Source of the DNA: Phallus indusiatus
Lineage: Eukaryota > Basidiomycota > Agaricomycetes > Phallales > Phallaceae
Direction of reading: 5' to 3'
Assembly (NCBI GenBank): GCA_027605045.1
Contig: JAQFWX010000004.1
Span: forward strand, 2,366,683 to 2,430,682
DNA length: 64,000 bases
A model generated the notes under the pieces. The model made no database searches. It was not told the origin of the DNA and saw only the letters and a list, made by a program, of their open reading frames with translations. Position numbers and translations under genes: made by a program. Below, piece after piece: positions 32,724-45,800 of the stretch. Numbering within the stretch: the stretch's first letter is position 1; each line of letters begins with the position of its first letter.

Positions 32724-35386
32724 TCAGTATGGTCTCCCTCCGGTGATAGCAGCAGCATAAGCAGCTGAAGTAGCATCAGACAATGCAGTACGAGGCGGTT
32801 TTCCATCCCCGATACAATGCAGATAAAGCGAATACGGAAGACCTTCTCTCAATCTGCGCTCTTTTTCCCTCTTGCGTTGTTGTTTTGCTTTAAGCTTTCT
32901 CGCCTCCCTCCTTTCTCTCTCGGCACGACGCGAATCAGCCATCCACCGACCGTCAGCCGGCAGATATCTCGACGTCACGCCGTATCCAAGGTACTCGTAA
33001 GAGTTTCCCTCATTATCTGAAGAGGAGATGGTGGAAGGATCAGAGTCAGAGTACTCGTCGTCGTAATCTGTGATAATGTCGAGGTTAGCGTCGTATCGAC
33101 CTGCGTGTGGACCTGAGCATCGTTGTCTCCCGCGGTAGAGTGTGAGCTCTACGCCACGCGGAGAGAAGAAACAAGCGTTCCAGACGTCGATAAGCTGTGC
33201 TACCATTTTTGCGGGTTTTTTTGTTACAATTTCGTTTGGAGAGCGTTTGTTTACAAACCAGGATGTGAATATGTCCTAAATAGATACATAAATGGGCGTG
33301 AGCGATAGGGAAGAACCGACATTTGGCTGGCGGAGGGCGTTTGGGTGAAGGTTGTCAGTTACGTACTTTAATGCATCTGGTCCAATCTTCTGCGCGTACA
33401 TCGTGTCCGAGGAGTACGGTAGGTAAATTTGGAAGTTCCCTGTGCAATCGGTTCAAATCTTGTATAATCATAATTGGGTCGAAATCTGATATAAGAATAG
33501 CGTTAATATTAGTGTTGAGTAAAATTCATGAGCGCAAGTGGGATAAATTAATTCCAAAGGGAGGAGAAGGGGAAGGTGGGGAGGAAAATAGTTATTTACA
33601 ACACACACGCACGCACACACAGGGGTATAATACATATAATCATGTGCGTGCGTTCCGTTGTAAAGTGGAGGAGAAGGCAGGTACCAGATTTTGATATGAA
33701 GAGAAATTATTTGGGCATTGCACCCAATCATATGATAAATTATTTATAATGCTTCCATGTACTTACATGTATATGGGAATGACATGTTACCGGATGGTCG
33801 AAAGAAGGAAGACGGTGGACTAATTGAGGAAGGTAATGGACTCGGCGCACGAGAACGGGAACGAGAACGAGAAGAAGAGCGATAGACCCCTGTAACTTCG
33901 GGCCGGGGTGAAGGGGCGCGATACATAGCCTCAGGACGGGGGGAAGATGAGCGGTAGCTAGAAACTAGAGCGCCACCACCAATTTGTCCAGGGCGAGGAG
34001 AAGGTGAGCGATAACTGGTGACAGATCCCCCGCCCATCGACATTTCGTTAGGTTGTAGTCCTGGGATAGGTCTACCAGCTAGAATATGACCTGGAGGATA
34101 TACTGGTCCACCAGCTGATGAAACCAGGCTGGGTTGAGATCCCCTGTAGGGTGACCCTCCGCCACCACCTCCATAGGACGTATAAGTTGCGCCTTGAGAG
34201 TATTCTGCTGCAGTTGGATATGCCACTGATACACTCGCCTTTCGAGGTCTTGTAGTGGTTGTAAGAGGAGGGTTGGCATAGTCTGGTAGTCTTCCTGGGC
34301 TGGGATTGCGATTCATGGGACCGCGGGACACGCTCCGACGACGTTCCCTTCGTTCGTCATCGTATCCTGGTCTGTCCAGGAAATCAACCTTTCCCATAGC
34401 CATTGCAAGTTCATCATCCGCTCGTTCATACCGACTAAAAGACTTAGAGCGTGCACGGGTGTATGGTGGATAATCACCACTATTAGTTCCATATATCGGG
34501 TTGGAACTAATCCTGCGCCCTCTCCGTTCTTGCTCCCTCAGAGCTATTTCTTCTTCAACTGCTAGTTGTGCTTGGGCCTGAGCCTGAGCACGCCGCTCCC
34601 TCTCCCACTGGTCCCCAGCGGCAGTATATCTAGCCGGGCCCCTTAAGTTCGGGTCTTCTCTCCGACCTATATTTGTGTTTTGTTCGTATAGCCTGAAGAC
34701 CGCGATACGGAAGAGTGAAATCAATTGATGGTGCGGATTTTAATTAATTAATTTAGATGTGGGGTGGCGTCCTAGAGAGAAAATTGTATTGGAACTAACC
34801 ATTTTTCAATCATTCGTTGCCGTTCTTTCTCGCCGTTCGGTCCCCATGCAGCGTAGAAGGTCTTAAAAGAATATCAATGAAATAGGCTTGAGGGGCTAGG
34901 GAGAACGCACCCTATCAGCTGGAGGCAGGTTTACAGGCGTAACAGGAGTAACTTCGACGAGCTCCCATTGAATGCCGTCGACGCGACCTTGGGCAGATTG
35001 GTAACTAAAGAGCACGAGAAGATCATTGACATAGACATCAGAAGCGGAAGGATGTCGACTATATTGGGGTTTACCTGCTTGGCACTGCTCTATAAACCAT
35101 TCAATTAGCCACGATATGACTAGCCCATATGGATGTACGACGATCGATGACGATCGATGGAATGTCGACGAGAGCTCGGGGCTTACCTGAAGATAGAGTA
35201 CAAAATCTGTCCTTCCCGTCCAGCCGTGGTGGTATAGACCACTGATCCTGGCTCGATATAACCACTGGGAGCGCCCCGACCTACTAGTCCTGGAGATGGC
35301 GGAGAAGGTAGATAAGGAGCCGAGTTCGTTGATGTAGTATAAGGCGGAGACATAGTCTGGTAAGGTTGACCGTACATATTACTCAT
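32724..35386 (-). CDS. Unknown Pro/Ser/Arg-rich basidiomycete protein
   Basis: The N-terminus MSNMYGQPYQTMSPPYTTST leads to SVVYTTTAGREGQILYSIFR. A 15-nt exon (35075-35089) gives AVPS and the next exon YQSAQGRVDGIQWELVEVTP, then FYAAWGPNGEKERQRMIEKW. A long disordered part follows with Glu/Gln-rich coil (RRAQAQAQAQLAVEEEIALR), several SPRP repeats (SYRSPSPRP, YRAPSPRP) and an RSRSRSRAPSP stretch resembling SR proteins. The C-terminal part is more folded: YFDPIMIIQDLNRLHRELPN, HDVRAEDWTRCIK, LIDVWNACFFSPRGVELTLY, and ends in AAITGGRPY. I recall similar unnamed proteins in Agaricomycetes but no named domain. Seven exons are predicted; those on either side of the micro-exon fit in frame only if it is included. 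Confidence 0.65.
35075..35089 (-). other. 15-nt micro-exon of the gene at 32724-35386
   Basis: On the minus strand AGCAGTGCCAAGCAG lies between acceptor GGTTTATAG and donor GTAAAC. It completes R-A-V-P-S between ILYSIF and YQSAQGRVDGIQW. Phases on both sides match (2 nt in, 2 nt out). Confidence 0.55.
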
Positions 35387-36267
35387 CGATGCTAATTTAC
35401 TTGGTGCTTGTAATGTGAGTCGGGGCTGTTACTAGTAAAGAGGAACAATAAACACGTTTCTTCGGCCGGGGCTTGGCCTGGGGAGTTCTAATCCAGATTC
35501 AAAAATGCGTCTGAGGTAATACGTATGTAACAAACAAGATCAAATCTTACTGCACAGGTTTACTTACCGATCTGCCTGTACATATATCCCACTTTGGCTC
35601 AGTGTGAGAATTGTGGTGGGCGAGACACCAATGCAAGTGGAACGTGATATAATAGTAAATTTGACTTTACTTCTTGCTGTCAAAGCAGGTTCTTCGTACA
35701 TCTTCTCGAAGACGTTGCAGGAACGAGTTGAATCTGTGGTGAGAGAGTATTGGTCCAAGGAATCTGGAGGGTTCGCGTTCGTGACCGCTGGGAGAATGTC
35801 GCTGTTATTGACGTTGCATTTGCCAACGGATTCTCATAAAAAGCAAACAAAAACACGTTTCGCCTCCAGTTTTCAGTTCAAACCTTCACAGTGTTGTGCT
35901 AGAATCATTTCAAGTTGTCGCCGAGTTGTCGCTGTAACATCGGCGCCAGCGATTACAACGATGGTAAATGTCACATGATTAGTCAAGCTAGTCACTAGTC
36001 TTCACTAGTCTGCACGAGTCGTTGACATTTCACCCAAATTTTGCCCAATCAATCAATGAAGAATGTTCACGCTATGACGAAAGAACGTCCCCATACTAGA
36101 AGCGAGATGTGATAATTGGTAATTTAAGTTTATTTATATTTGTGGCATAGCTGTTGGGCATATTAGCTCGCCACAGGTAGTACTGGTAGAGTGTAACTTG
36201 TGCCATTTGGCTGTTAACTTGACTCGCAGAGAACCCTCTTCCTTATTTTGTCTCAACAATAGGAAGT
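35387..36267. promoter_or_regulatory. Divergent intergenic region
   Basis: 881 bp between divergent genes. An open frame at 35604-35978 (+) lacks an ATG context and any family match. CTAGTC occurs three times at about 35988-36012 with related GAGTC nearby, a possible small cluster of binding sites. No gene is called. Confidence 0.4.
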
Positions 36268-39200
36268 ATGGTACTAAACAACGACAACGCGACACCGGAA
36301 AAGGCAGTGAAGTCTGCTGAGCGATTAGCTGGTGAGCCCGAAAGCACATTCAGCTTATAGTACAAAGATCATAAATAACGCAACCAAAGCAACAACCGTC
36401 GGAGAACTTATTTCGGATTCTGACGGATTAGAAGCTTGTTCAAGCCAGGCCCCTGGATTACCTCCAAAAGTTGGATGGAATGCAACAAATCCAAGATCGT
36501 TATTTGGATCAAAGAAAGAGGCCAAAAAACAACCTCAGTTTACCCGTAAGTCGAGTGTGGAGCGTGTTTTCACTTTTCTGAGGTATTTCAAGATCTCAAT
36601 CCCCACGATTACGAGCAAAAATATCCTCGGGATGCTTTTGGAGAGGAACGCGCTCATGATGCACGAGTTTGGCTAACTTACCTCGACGAAGCCGAACTAT
36701 ATGATCGTGATAAGATCGATGGATGGAACGACACAATTAATATTCTCTTAGTGTTTGTAAGTTTCGTATTATCTTCCAAAACAGCGAATCCTCATTGCTT
36801 TACGTATATTAGATCGGTATCTTCTCGGCCATAGTATCCACATTCCTTTCTCAGACGACCCAAAGTTTGCAACAAGATTATACCCAAGTTACAGCCTCGC
36901 TAATGTTCGAAATGGTACAATTGCAAAGAGCATTTTTCACTGGAGCATCGATTACTGATGTACCCAGTTCGACGTTAACCCCCAATTCACCATTCACCCC
37001 GTCTGTCAACGCGTCATTGGTCAACGGCTTATGGCTGACAAGTCTTGCAATCAGCCTATGTACTGCATTGATTGCCGCTCTTACAAAGCAATGGCTGTAC
37101 TACTATTCATCCCCCATATCGGGAACAGCTCGAGAGAAGGCTAGAGTCAGGCATTTCCGTTTTGAAGGCCTAGAAAAATGGAGGGTTGAGCTTATCATCG
37201 ACCTCCTTCCGGCTCTTCTGCATCTTGCGCTGGGTATCTTTTTGATAGGTCTGAACGTATTCGTTTTCCCACTGGACGCCCGAATTGTTTGGGTCATAAT
37301 TGTTTTATCAGGGTCCACCTATATCTTGTACTTTGTCTCCATACTGCTTCCAGTTCGGTATCCTCAATGTCCCTACGTGACCCCGTTGACGATATATGCC
37401 GGTTTCTTCATCCATACTTTCCGACACATTCTGTCCAGTATCTCTCTCAACTACACCTATCTTATGCGGCTATCCCTTCATCGAGACAAATTATTATCTA
37501 AATCTATACCCCAGCAATTTCGAATTTTATATGTTATTACTTTGAGGAAATCAGGGCAGATTTGGATTATCTTAAAGCACAAGCTTGCCGGTTTAAGTTG
37601 GATGAGGTTTAAAGGCATACCTCGGGATGCTAGGGCCTGGAGAGTGTCACAACTGGCAAAATCAATCGAAGAAGAGGCATTCCTCAATGACAAGGCGATT
37701 CATTGGCTCGGCTCTATTTCTTCCAGCCCCAGCGTTACACGAATTATTTCCAGAACTATATACAAGAGTTTACCGGGCTTCTATACAAAAATTTGCTTGC
37801 CACTCGACATTTCTGCGATCTCACAGTTTGCTAAAACGTTAAGGGAGAATCCCAGTCATATAACCTCGGTCGAGCCAAATTTTGTCGAGGATATTTTATA
37901 TTTTCTTTACATCGGTCTGGGTCTCCGAAGGTATCGCGTCTACAATGCCTCAGCGAAACTCCAGCCTGTCCAAAAATACATTAAAGCATATTATCCCGAT
38001 CTATCAAATGCCATAGATGCTGTTACTGATTCGAGTTCGCACAATTCCGCCAAAACATTGCTCAAAGGTTTTCAAGACAACGATTTAAGATATCCCGAGG
38101 TCGTGTGGTTTCGTCTCCTGTATGTCGCGCACCGTCAGCTTTCTAACAGATTTTGCGAGCCGAATGAAGAACTGGTTTCGAAAATCATCAGCTCCGGTAC
38201 ATTCGATTTATTCACTTGGAGCAAACATTCATTTCTTCGTGCTCGACGCTCCGAGGCGTCGGGTCCCGTCTCTTTGATAACTGCTAGAAAATTGGGCGGA
38301 GCGGCATTTCGCTATCTTTGCTTTTTCTTCTTCGAGCATGCAGAATGCGAGGACTCCCTCGAATCGCGCTATCTTCTTCTCGTGAAAATATACGAGAATC
38401 TGGTTTCCGATAAACCGCTCATCGAAGATGAGGAACACCGGGAGAAGGCCTTTCGCCATTTATTTGATACATTCAGTCGTCTGATTAGTATCAGACATGA
38501 ATGTATTCAAGGTCAAGTCATCACTTCGACGTTCTTGAATGGTCTACAACGCGACATTTTATTCCAAGGCTCTTTCACTGATCGTTTGCCTCTCTCTGTT
38601 CAAACAAGTGCGCTGAGATGTTTCACCAACTTCTGGGAATACCGCATGGAAAAACTTGGACAATATGATCACTTTTTCTCGGCTAGGGACGAGGAATTGC
38701 AATTCATATATCGGTGGTACTCAAACATCGACTACGACTCCGATGATCGGGCATTATCGGCAATCGGAACGCTGATACAAAAGTTGTTTATCCCAGACAA
38801 TCTTTCGAAATTGTGTACTCTCCTACAAGATGGCCTCGATAATGCGGGATCCAACTTTGGAAATCACCTCAGATATTTATTGTGGTCTGCCAAGGCATTT
38901 GACTGGGATTATAACTTCCAAACTCGTAAACGTTGGGTATTGTATAACGAATATGTTATTCCCAACGTTATCTACATTTATGAAAATGTCTCTTCCGCTA
39001 ATCCTTTACTCCCCGCTTTTTACAATCCCTCAGTGTTAGCCGAAGCTTGGGTACTCGTTATGACCTATTTTTCGGAAGCCGCAGGGGGGTCGAGGCTTTC
39101 GTTTTGCGCAGTGGACCGAGCATGGAAGTTCGCTACTATCTTGACGTCCAAGGTCGACCGAAGCCATTTGGAAAAGGTTCATCGCATTCTAGTCGAAAAA

Positions 39201-39549
39201 TGTTTGAAAAACGACGACAAATGGTGGACGTACAAACTTTGCGCATCTACGCATTATTTTGAACGAATGACAAATCTTTTTGAAAAGCCAGCTGGATCTG
39301 CCAGTGAGTTATCTCCGGAGCTGTCTCAACTGCTACCTCCCGAAGATGTGGCTGAGATGCAGAAAGATTATGAAGAGCGGTTCAGAATAGCGAAGGTAAT
39401 CCGATGCATCATTAATATCAAATGCTTTATTGTTCACAATCTGCTTGATGCAGCCCGGGTCTGCTAGGTTCTCAATATCTGAATTTGGGCTGCTTAACGG
39501 AGTTTTAAAAGCATGGCGAAGAGAAAAACCTGAGACACAAGCAGTGTAA
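36268..39549 (+). CDS. DUF6535 multi-pass membrane protein
   Basis: Agaricomycete-expanded family of unknown function. Predicted exons: 36268-36331, 36390-36545, 36593-36756, 36813-39395, 39454-39549, giving about 1,020 residues. The DUF6535 core runs VWLTYLDEAELYDRDKIDGW, NDTINILLVFIGIFSAIVST, LQQDYTQVTASLMFEMVQLQ. Four hydrophobic segments lie near residues 125-145, 195-221, 253-280 and 285-308, with ALTKQWLYYY after the second. The remaining 700 residues are soluble, probably helical, and without a recognised domain. The last exon gives PGSARFSISEFGLLNGVLKA. Exon 1 is the weakest part: no in-frame ATG exists in exon 2, and the intron to join it ends in AAAG. The long exon 4 is secure. Confidence 0.8.
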
Positions 39550-40638
39550 AATATGTAGGCTGCTAAGAATTATTTAATTTGTATGTCGTTAACAGTGTTT
39601 TTGTTTTAACCTCTCACGCGAAAACAAGCATTGCCTCGCTATTTATGTATCTGGCATGTCTTTGCGTGAATCAAGTAACTATATTTTTCCCCCTATGTAT
39701 ATATCCACACGGAATGGCCTCAGAGATCAATATTTTTATTATGTCACTTTTTCAATTTTCCAAGCTTTCGTCTCGTTACTCAGAATATGTCTTTGAGGTG
39801 ACTGATTCTCACGGCTCCTGAAATAGAATATCGCGGTGCCGAACAAATTCAACTTCCGTCAAATCAAAATCAAATAGCACAACAGCCTGCGTCCAACAGG
39901 AGTCGGGTCTCATTTACCCCAGATCTCTGAGAAGAATATTTGTTGGAATTTTATCAGAAGAGTTGAAGTTGACATTGATGGCTGATGACAGGGCTCTGTA
40001 ACTCTCGGTACGGAGTACTGTTCTTTTCTTTTCTTAGCCGTAGCCAAGTCAGTAACTCTTCCTTCTTATTAGGCCTAGTGGCTTTTAGGCTCGTATCTCT
40101 TATATAAACAAAAGCATGTCTTTCGCTAAATGTTCCCACTCCACTTCGCGGTTGCTATGTACCGATATATCTCTTAAACGATTCTCGCTGTGCTAGTCGA
40201 TCAATCAGAACTCACCTACGTTTGGAGTGATTTGGATATACTCGGTCACATCTGGCTGATGCTCGTTGTTCGCAAGTCCGATGAGTGGTCATGTGAGTGC
40301 CCTCAATGGCTGTACATTGCGACTTGTGTATGTATTCACGTTGTTTCAGATCAATAGGCACGCGATACGGATAATCAGGAGAAGAAGGAGAGGAAGCGTT
40401 GGTATCCAAGCGTTTTACACAGATTACAATGCGCCTGAGGCCCAAGCAAGCCTAGATTAGCTGCGGCTAGCAACTATCATCAAAATTTTGTGACACACTA
40501 CGGTTTTCCGTATGGTGAGTATGTTTGGTAGTTGAACTTCTACGTATTAATTTCAATTAACCATCTGCCCGTGCACGGTTCCTTATTTTCTTCTCTCGTC
40601 TAGACGATATCATTCCTCCTTAGTCGATCTTTTTACCT
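39550..40638. other. Intergenic, nothing recognised
   Basis: 1.1 kb, tandem orientation. It presumably has the 3' end of the DUF6535 gene and the promoter of the next gene. Only short chance frames. Confidence 0.4.
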
Positions 40639-42120
40639 ATGGGTGTCGAAAGTACGATATCCATTCCTATTCCAACTGGAGTGTTTAAAATGGTGGATGA
40701 TACGGATCCCGCCGTTTCGTATAATGGTCCTTGGTCGCAGGATTTTGGAACGACAGATTCCATAGGAAACGCGGGGTCGACGTACAACCATACCACACAT
40801 GTAATCAAAAATAACGGTAGTCTCTCTTTTACTTTTACCGGTGCGTTTGAAATATGATTTTTTTTATAATACTATTTTGTACTTGATTGAATGCGCTCTT
40901 CTAGGCACCGAGTTCACCGCTGCAGCTTCCATGACCATCCGCGACGTCGACGCGCAAAATGATCCAGACTGGACTTGTTCAATAGACGGATTTCCATTAA
41001 GCACAGGCGGAAATAATGGCATCGACGATACCAATCGGTATATCTTGTGCAGTAATGATTCGCTTGCGTTAGGGCAACATACTGTCTCAATTGGGGTGCG
41101 ATCGCTAGGGACGCCGTTCTGGTTCGACTATATACGCTACATGCCGGGTCCAACCGTTAGCAACGATTCGAGTGTTCTCATATATGATAGTTTGAATGGC
41201 AATATTCAATATGATGGGACGTTTTTGAATTCGCCCATTTTTGGTGGTGCACATATGACGCAGACAAATGGGGGGGCTTTATCTGTGCCATTTAATGGTG
41301 AGATCAGCTATTTCGGTTGCTTGCGGTTTGTTAAGCTTCGACGTACGTTCGTCTTTTTTTCATCGCAGGAACGTCTATATCATGGATCGGTTACGCACTA
41401 CCGACTCTTCCGGAGGGTTCTGCACAGGCGAAATACTCCGTAGACTTGGGACCAGACGTTCAGTTCTCTATTCCCACCTCGATCCATTTCCAAGAAACAT
41501 ATTTCACAACCTCACCAGTGCAAAATGGACCTCATACGCTTGTTGTTACATTTGAGGGTAATAAGCAGACCACACCTTTGATGCTGGACTACTTTTTGGT
41601 TTCGACGGGACCCGCGATTCCGGACAACACGCTGGGTTCAAGTAATGCCAGTGTTGTTGTCGGGTCTGGTGCGACTCCGCCGGGAACTTCGACGTCAACG
41701 GGTCCTGAACTAGGACCGGCAGCGAGTGGTGCGCAGCATAATGGAACGGGTAGTGGTACTGACCCACAAACGAAGGTTGTTACCAACATAGGCGCAATTG
41801 TAGGGTGCATCGTTGGCGGAGTGGCGTTTACACTTCTCGCAGTATTTGCCATCTATTTCATCCGCAAACGGCGAAGGCAGCAACATAATGATGGGAACGA
41901 AGGGGTGTATCATAGTGTTGCGCAGGCGGAAACACGAGGCAGGATCTTGTCGGCGGGTGGGAGGGTCGCTGTGTCTATACACCATGTTGAGCCGTGGAGT
42001 TTATCAGAAAGCTCCAGGAACGAGCAGACTCAGGGTGGTAGGAACGTCGGAAGTTCGGGTCCCTCAATGAGGTTGTTTAGGAAGGGAAATCGGGGAGCAC
42101 CACCTGGATATTCGCCATGA
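40639..42120 (+). CDS. Single-pass cell-surface protein with beta-rich ectodomain
   Basis: Three exons. The ectodomain has two related beta-sandwich-like halves: VDDTDPAVSYNGPWSQDFGT ... GSLSFTFTGTEFTAAASMTI ... SIGVRSLGTPFWFDYIRYMP, then SVLIYDSLNGNIQYDGTFLN ... GTSISWIGYALPT ... NGPHTLVVTFEG ... PLMLDYFLVSTGP. Each half ends in an (F/L)-(D)-Y-(I/F) strand, as in a carbohydrate-binding-like repeat. A Ser/Thr/Gly-rich stalk precedes one membrane span (IGAIVGCIVGGVAFTLLAVF) and a basic stop-transfer RKRRRQQ, then a cytosolic Ser/Arg-rich tail. The topology implies a surface receptor or sensor. The type is common in Agaricomycetes but uncharacterised. No signal peptide is seen at the chosen ATG, so an upstream exon may be missing. 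Confidence 0.75.
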
Positions 42121-42892
42121 CATATACGATGTAAGGCTTGATTTATTATATATTACCTTTCATGTTTGTTATTATATTTCTACCTGTGTTGCGAGTGTTA
42201 TGATCATATCAAGAACATTTTATAAATAATTAGGGATCCGGCCATCTGCTTATAATTAGCTGCATGTCTGGCATATTTTCAAACCAAGTATGATAAACAA
42301 TCTGGTATTTATTTTGTAGTTGACGGTCCATTGTTTTTTTTCTCATAACTCCACGCCGTGGCCAAACAGCGGCAAATAGCCGCGTGAGAGCCGCCTGTGC
42401 CGCGTCGAACCATCCAACAGAGATCATCCATTCCTCTCTCTTATTCTCTCCACACTCCCTTCCCCTCCCGACTCGAGTCGAAAGACGTGGGTTTCTCGCT
42501 CGTCGAACCTCTTTTCGAATCAATCACAGGTTTTGGCGACATTCGTCAATAACATAACCAAAGTCTCTCTTTTACCCAACTACTCTCCTTTTTTGAAATT
42601 ACAAAAAAAAGATATTCGCACACGCACCCATTCCAAAATACCCTCACCCTTTGTGCCAGTCTCTCTTTAACGAATATTTGTTTCGGAAAAAAATCTGTGA
42701 AGAAAACAAAAAGCAATCCCACGTCTTAACGAACGAATTCAAAAAAATCCAAGCTTTTAGTATCCAGTTGCCAAGGTTCAACAAAAACGCCAAAAAAAGA
42801 AGAAAGCACAGTTCTAGTCGTAAAACAACCAGAAAAACCCATATTTCAAAAATTTCGAAAACTTTTAGGGATTACCATATATATCTGTCGAC
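42121..42892. promoter_or_regulatory. Promoter and long leader of the Ser/acidic-rich gene
   Basis: 772 bp. The 3' end of the preceding gene, then a C/T-rich stretch (42420-42480), then an A-rich presumed leader (42600-42870). No gene is supported. Confidence 0.4.
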
Positions 42893-45800
42893 ATGGATAA
42901 CACGCAACAACAAACCGAGATCGATATTGATATCGCAGCCAAGCAACGTGTAAGTTACACCGTATTATGTGTCTGAGTGTACCTCCTCTCATCCCCTTTT
43001 GTCAATTTTATTTTTCTTTGTTTTTATATGTTTTTAGCTGTCAAACTTTCGTTTCCGATTTGGATCTAGTCACATAAACTCTAATGCATCTACGGAGTTG
43101 GATTCACCATCCTCAAATGGTAAATCGGATGTTTTCCCCCTCCGCCTCTTCCTTGACGACAGGCACTAATTCAAATTTCTCCATCTACAGTTAGAGATTT
43201 TGATATCTCTCCCAACACGACGCCCACAGGAACGCCAATGTCCAAGTCTCACGGTCGTTCACCTTCTCATCATTCACGTTCCCATTCACGATCAGGCTCA
43301 CTCTCGACGACATTCACATTCCCGCTCAAACCTTCCACAATGAACAATCTCCCGCCTAATGCGAACATGAGCTGCTCGAACCAATCACATTCGGCTAGTG
43401 ATAGCTCTAGTCAGCCGGTGCCATTTGGTTTTATACCCTCAGGAACTACTGCCCCGCGCTCACGTCCAAACTCTCACCACAAACGTCGCTCATCCGTGTC
43501 AACCAGACGAGAATCGGCTGAAATTATGGGTGTTTCTGCCCCTGAAACAGAATCTGACACGATTATGGATGGAAGACGTATGGCTTTGTGGGCTTTGGAG
43601 GGGAAAGGCAAAATGACGACTACGGCGACGACAACGACGACGAGACGTCCTGATTTCATTAGTGGATATACCCAAGTTGAGATACCTGAACTGAGTGAGA
43701 TGGCACGGGATTTCGGTAGTGGAGATGAGAACGAGCGTGAGTCGCATACATACACCACACGACAAGGTTATTAACCTAATCTCTTTCTTCACCAGCACCC
43801 GCTTGGTCGTCTTCAGGATTTAGTTCATTCAACCACAACTCTTTCCCTCCACTGGCTCCGAACTCTACCAAGCGCGACGCTGTCAACACCACCAGTCTTG
43901 TTACATCTTCGTCCGGCAAACGAGATACCTACCCATTTTTCGGTCCGGGAATTAACAATTCGGCTGGCAAACGTGATTCGTTTGGGAGTGGATTCGGAAT
44001 TGGGATGATGAGTGTGGTCGGAAAACGTGATTCTTTTGGCAAGTTTTTGAATGCTTGCACGGTTAGCGATCAGCTTGGTACTTTACTCGAGGAAGAAGAG
44101 GATGTGGAGGAAGAAGAAGAGGTTGAAAAGGGGGAAGAAGAAGAGGTGGAGGAGGAGGAAGAGTGTGACGAGGATGATGATGATGAAGAGGCGCAGCAGG
44201 CTGACGAAACTTTCCGTGCCGTTGATGAAATTCAGACGGAAGGAAGGAGGGAAGATGATGATGATGTTGACGACGACGACGACGGTGATGAAATTTTATT
44301 GGAAATGAGCCACCAACTCAATGAGAAACCCCTATCTCATATTTCCTCTTCTCATCCTCGGCCAAGTTCTTCGTCGTGCTTCTCTCCCATGTCATCCCCG
44401 TTGTCGGCGCTCGTTTCTACGCCTACAACAACTACGTCCATGTCTACTACGCCTGCTCCCATACCAACATTTGTGACGGCGACGACAACGCCTTTGCATT
44501 TGCATTCGCCTATTTTCAATTCTGTTTCTACCACTGACGGTATATCAGCTGCGACTGTTCCACTTGCACCACCTCCTACTACTACTACTACTGCTACGAA
44601 CATACCCATTGTCGACTCTTTATCGCCATTTCTTTCTTCTTCTCCGACCCTTCCTCCTCCCTTTACCTCCACCACTACCACTGCCTCCACTGTTACGTCT
44701 TCCCGTCCCCGACCTGCCAACCTTAATCTGAACATTGGTCTTCGTCCTTTATCTCTAACTCCGGACTCCCTCCCATTAAATACCCGAGCCGCTTCAATCA
44801 CTCCGTTAACCTCATCCAACATGAACGACACGTCAACGTCTACTCCAGGCTCTGGCACTACTGGTTCCGCTTCCGCCCGTATACCAGGTCTCCGACCGCT
44901 TTCTCTCGTCGCTGCAGTATCTATGTCTTCACCTTCTGGACTTTCACCGTCGACTTCCTCTTCTTCTCAACAGTCGCAATCGTCTGTGACGAGAAGAATG
45001 AGTCTTCTTTCATCGTTTTCATCTCCTTCGCCTTCAAACAACAACAACAATATACCCAGTTCTTCAAATTCAAGTTCTAGCGTTTCGTATAGACGTAGTT
45101 CTCTGTCTTTCGAATGCGGCGATACATCGCCTGCTTCTTCAGCCGAATCTTCTTCTCGACCTGGACCTCTTTACCAATACGCCACTACACTCCGCCGTAC
45201 ATCTCAGTCTCATCTTCCGACACCTGGTGCGACGCCTACATCCGCTGTTTCTCCATTACACTCTGGTATGCCATTTGGTATGAGTATGATGCGAGAGGAA
45301 GAGGAGGGTGATGAAGATGAAGATGAGACTATTAATAATAGTGATGAGATGAACGTTGAGAAGGATGGTGATGCTCAGCCGCAGGGTTCTGATGGTGATG
45401 CTAGTACACCTACCAATCCTACTTCAACAACAACGACTTCTGCTCCTGGGAAACTGAGCGTTCAAAACTCTGCACTCGATCGACCACTTTCACCTACCGA
45501 ACAAGCCTTCTTATATCGTTCGCACACGTCACTGCTTTGTCGTATCTCAGAGCTTGAGGACATTATTTCAAAGAATCAGCAACAGCAGCATATAGCCAGT
45601 TCTGGACAGCAACGTCTCCGTAGTCGTGGTCGAAGCGGCGCTCTATCGCCTGGCGACAGCAGTTCCTCTTCATACGGACGCAGCGGACACGGTCGGTTCG
45701 AGTCGAGTATCAGCAGTGTTAGCACCAACACGAGTATCGATTCAGCTGCTGTTTCGTCGACTTCATCAAATTCCTCGGAACCTTCAGATGAACTGTTGCA

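Noticed and set aside
35604..35978. 124-codon plus-strand frame
   Set aside because: No family resemblance and no splice-supported continuation. It sits between two divergent genes.
44352..44858. 168-codon antisense frame, and similar ones at 47442-48086 and 46386-46679
   Set aside because: Low-complexity Ser/Thr/acidic codons of the large plus-strand gene create open antisense frames; no start context, introns or family.
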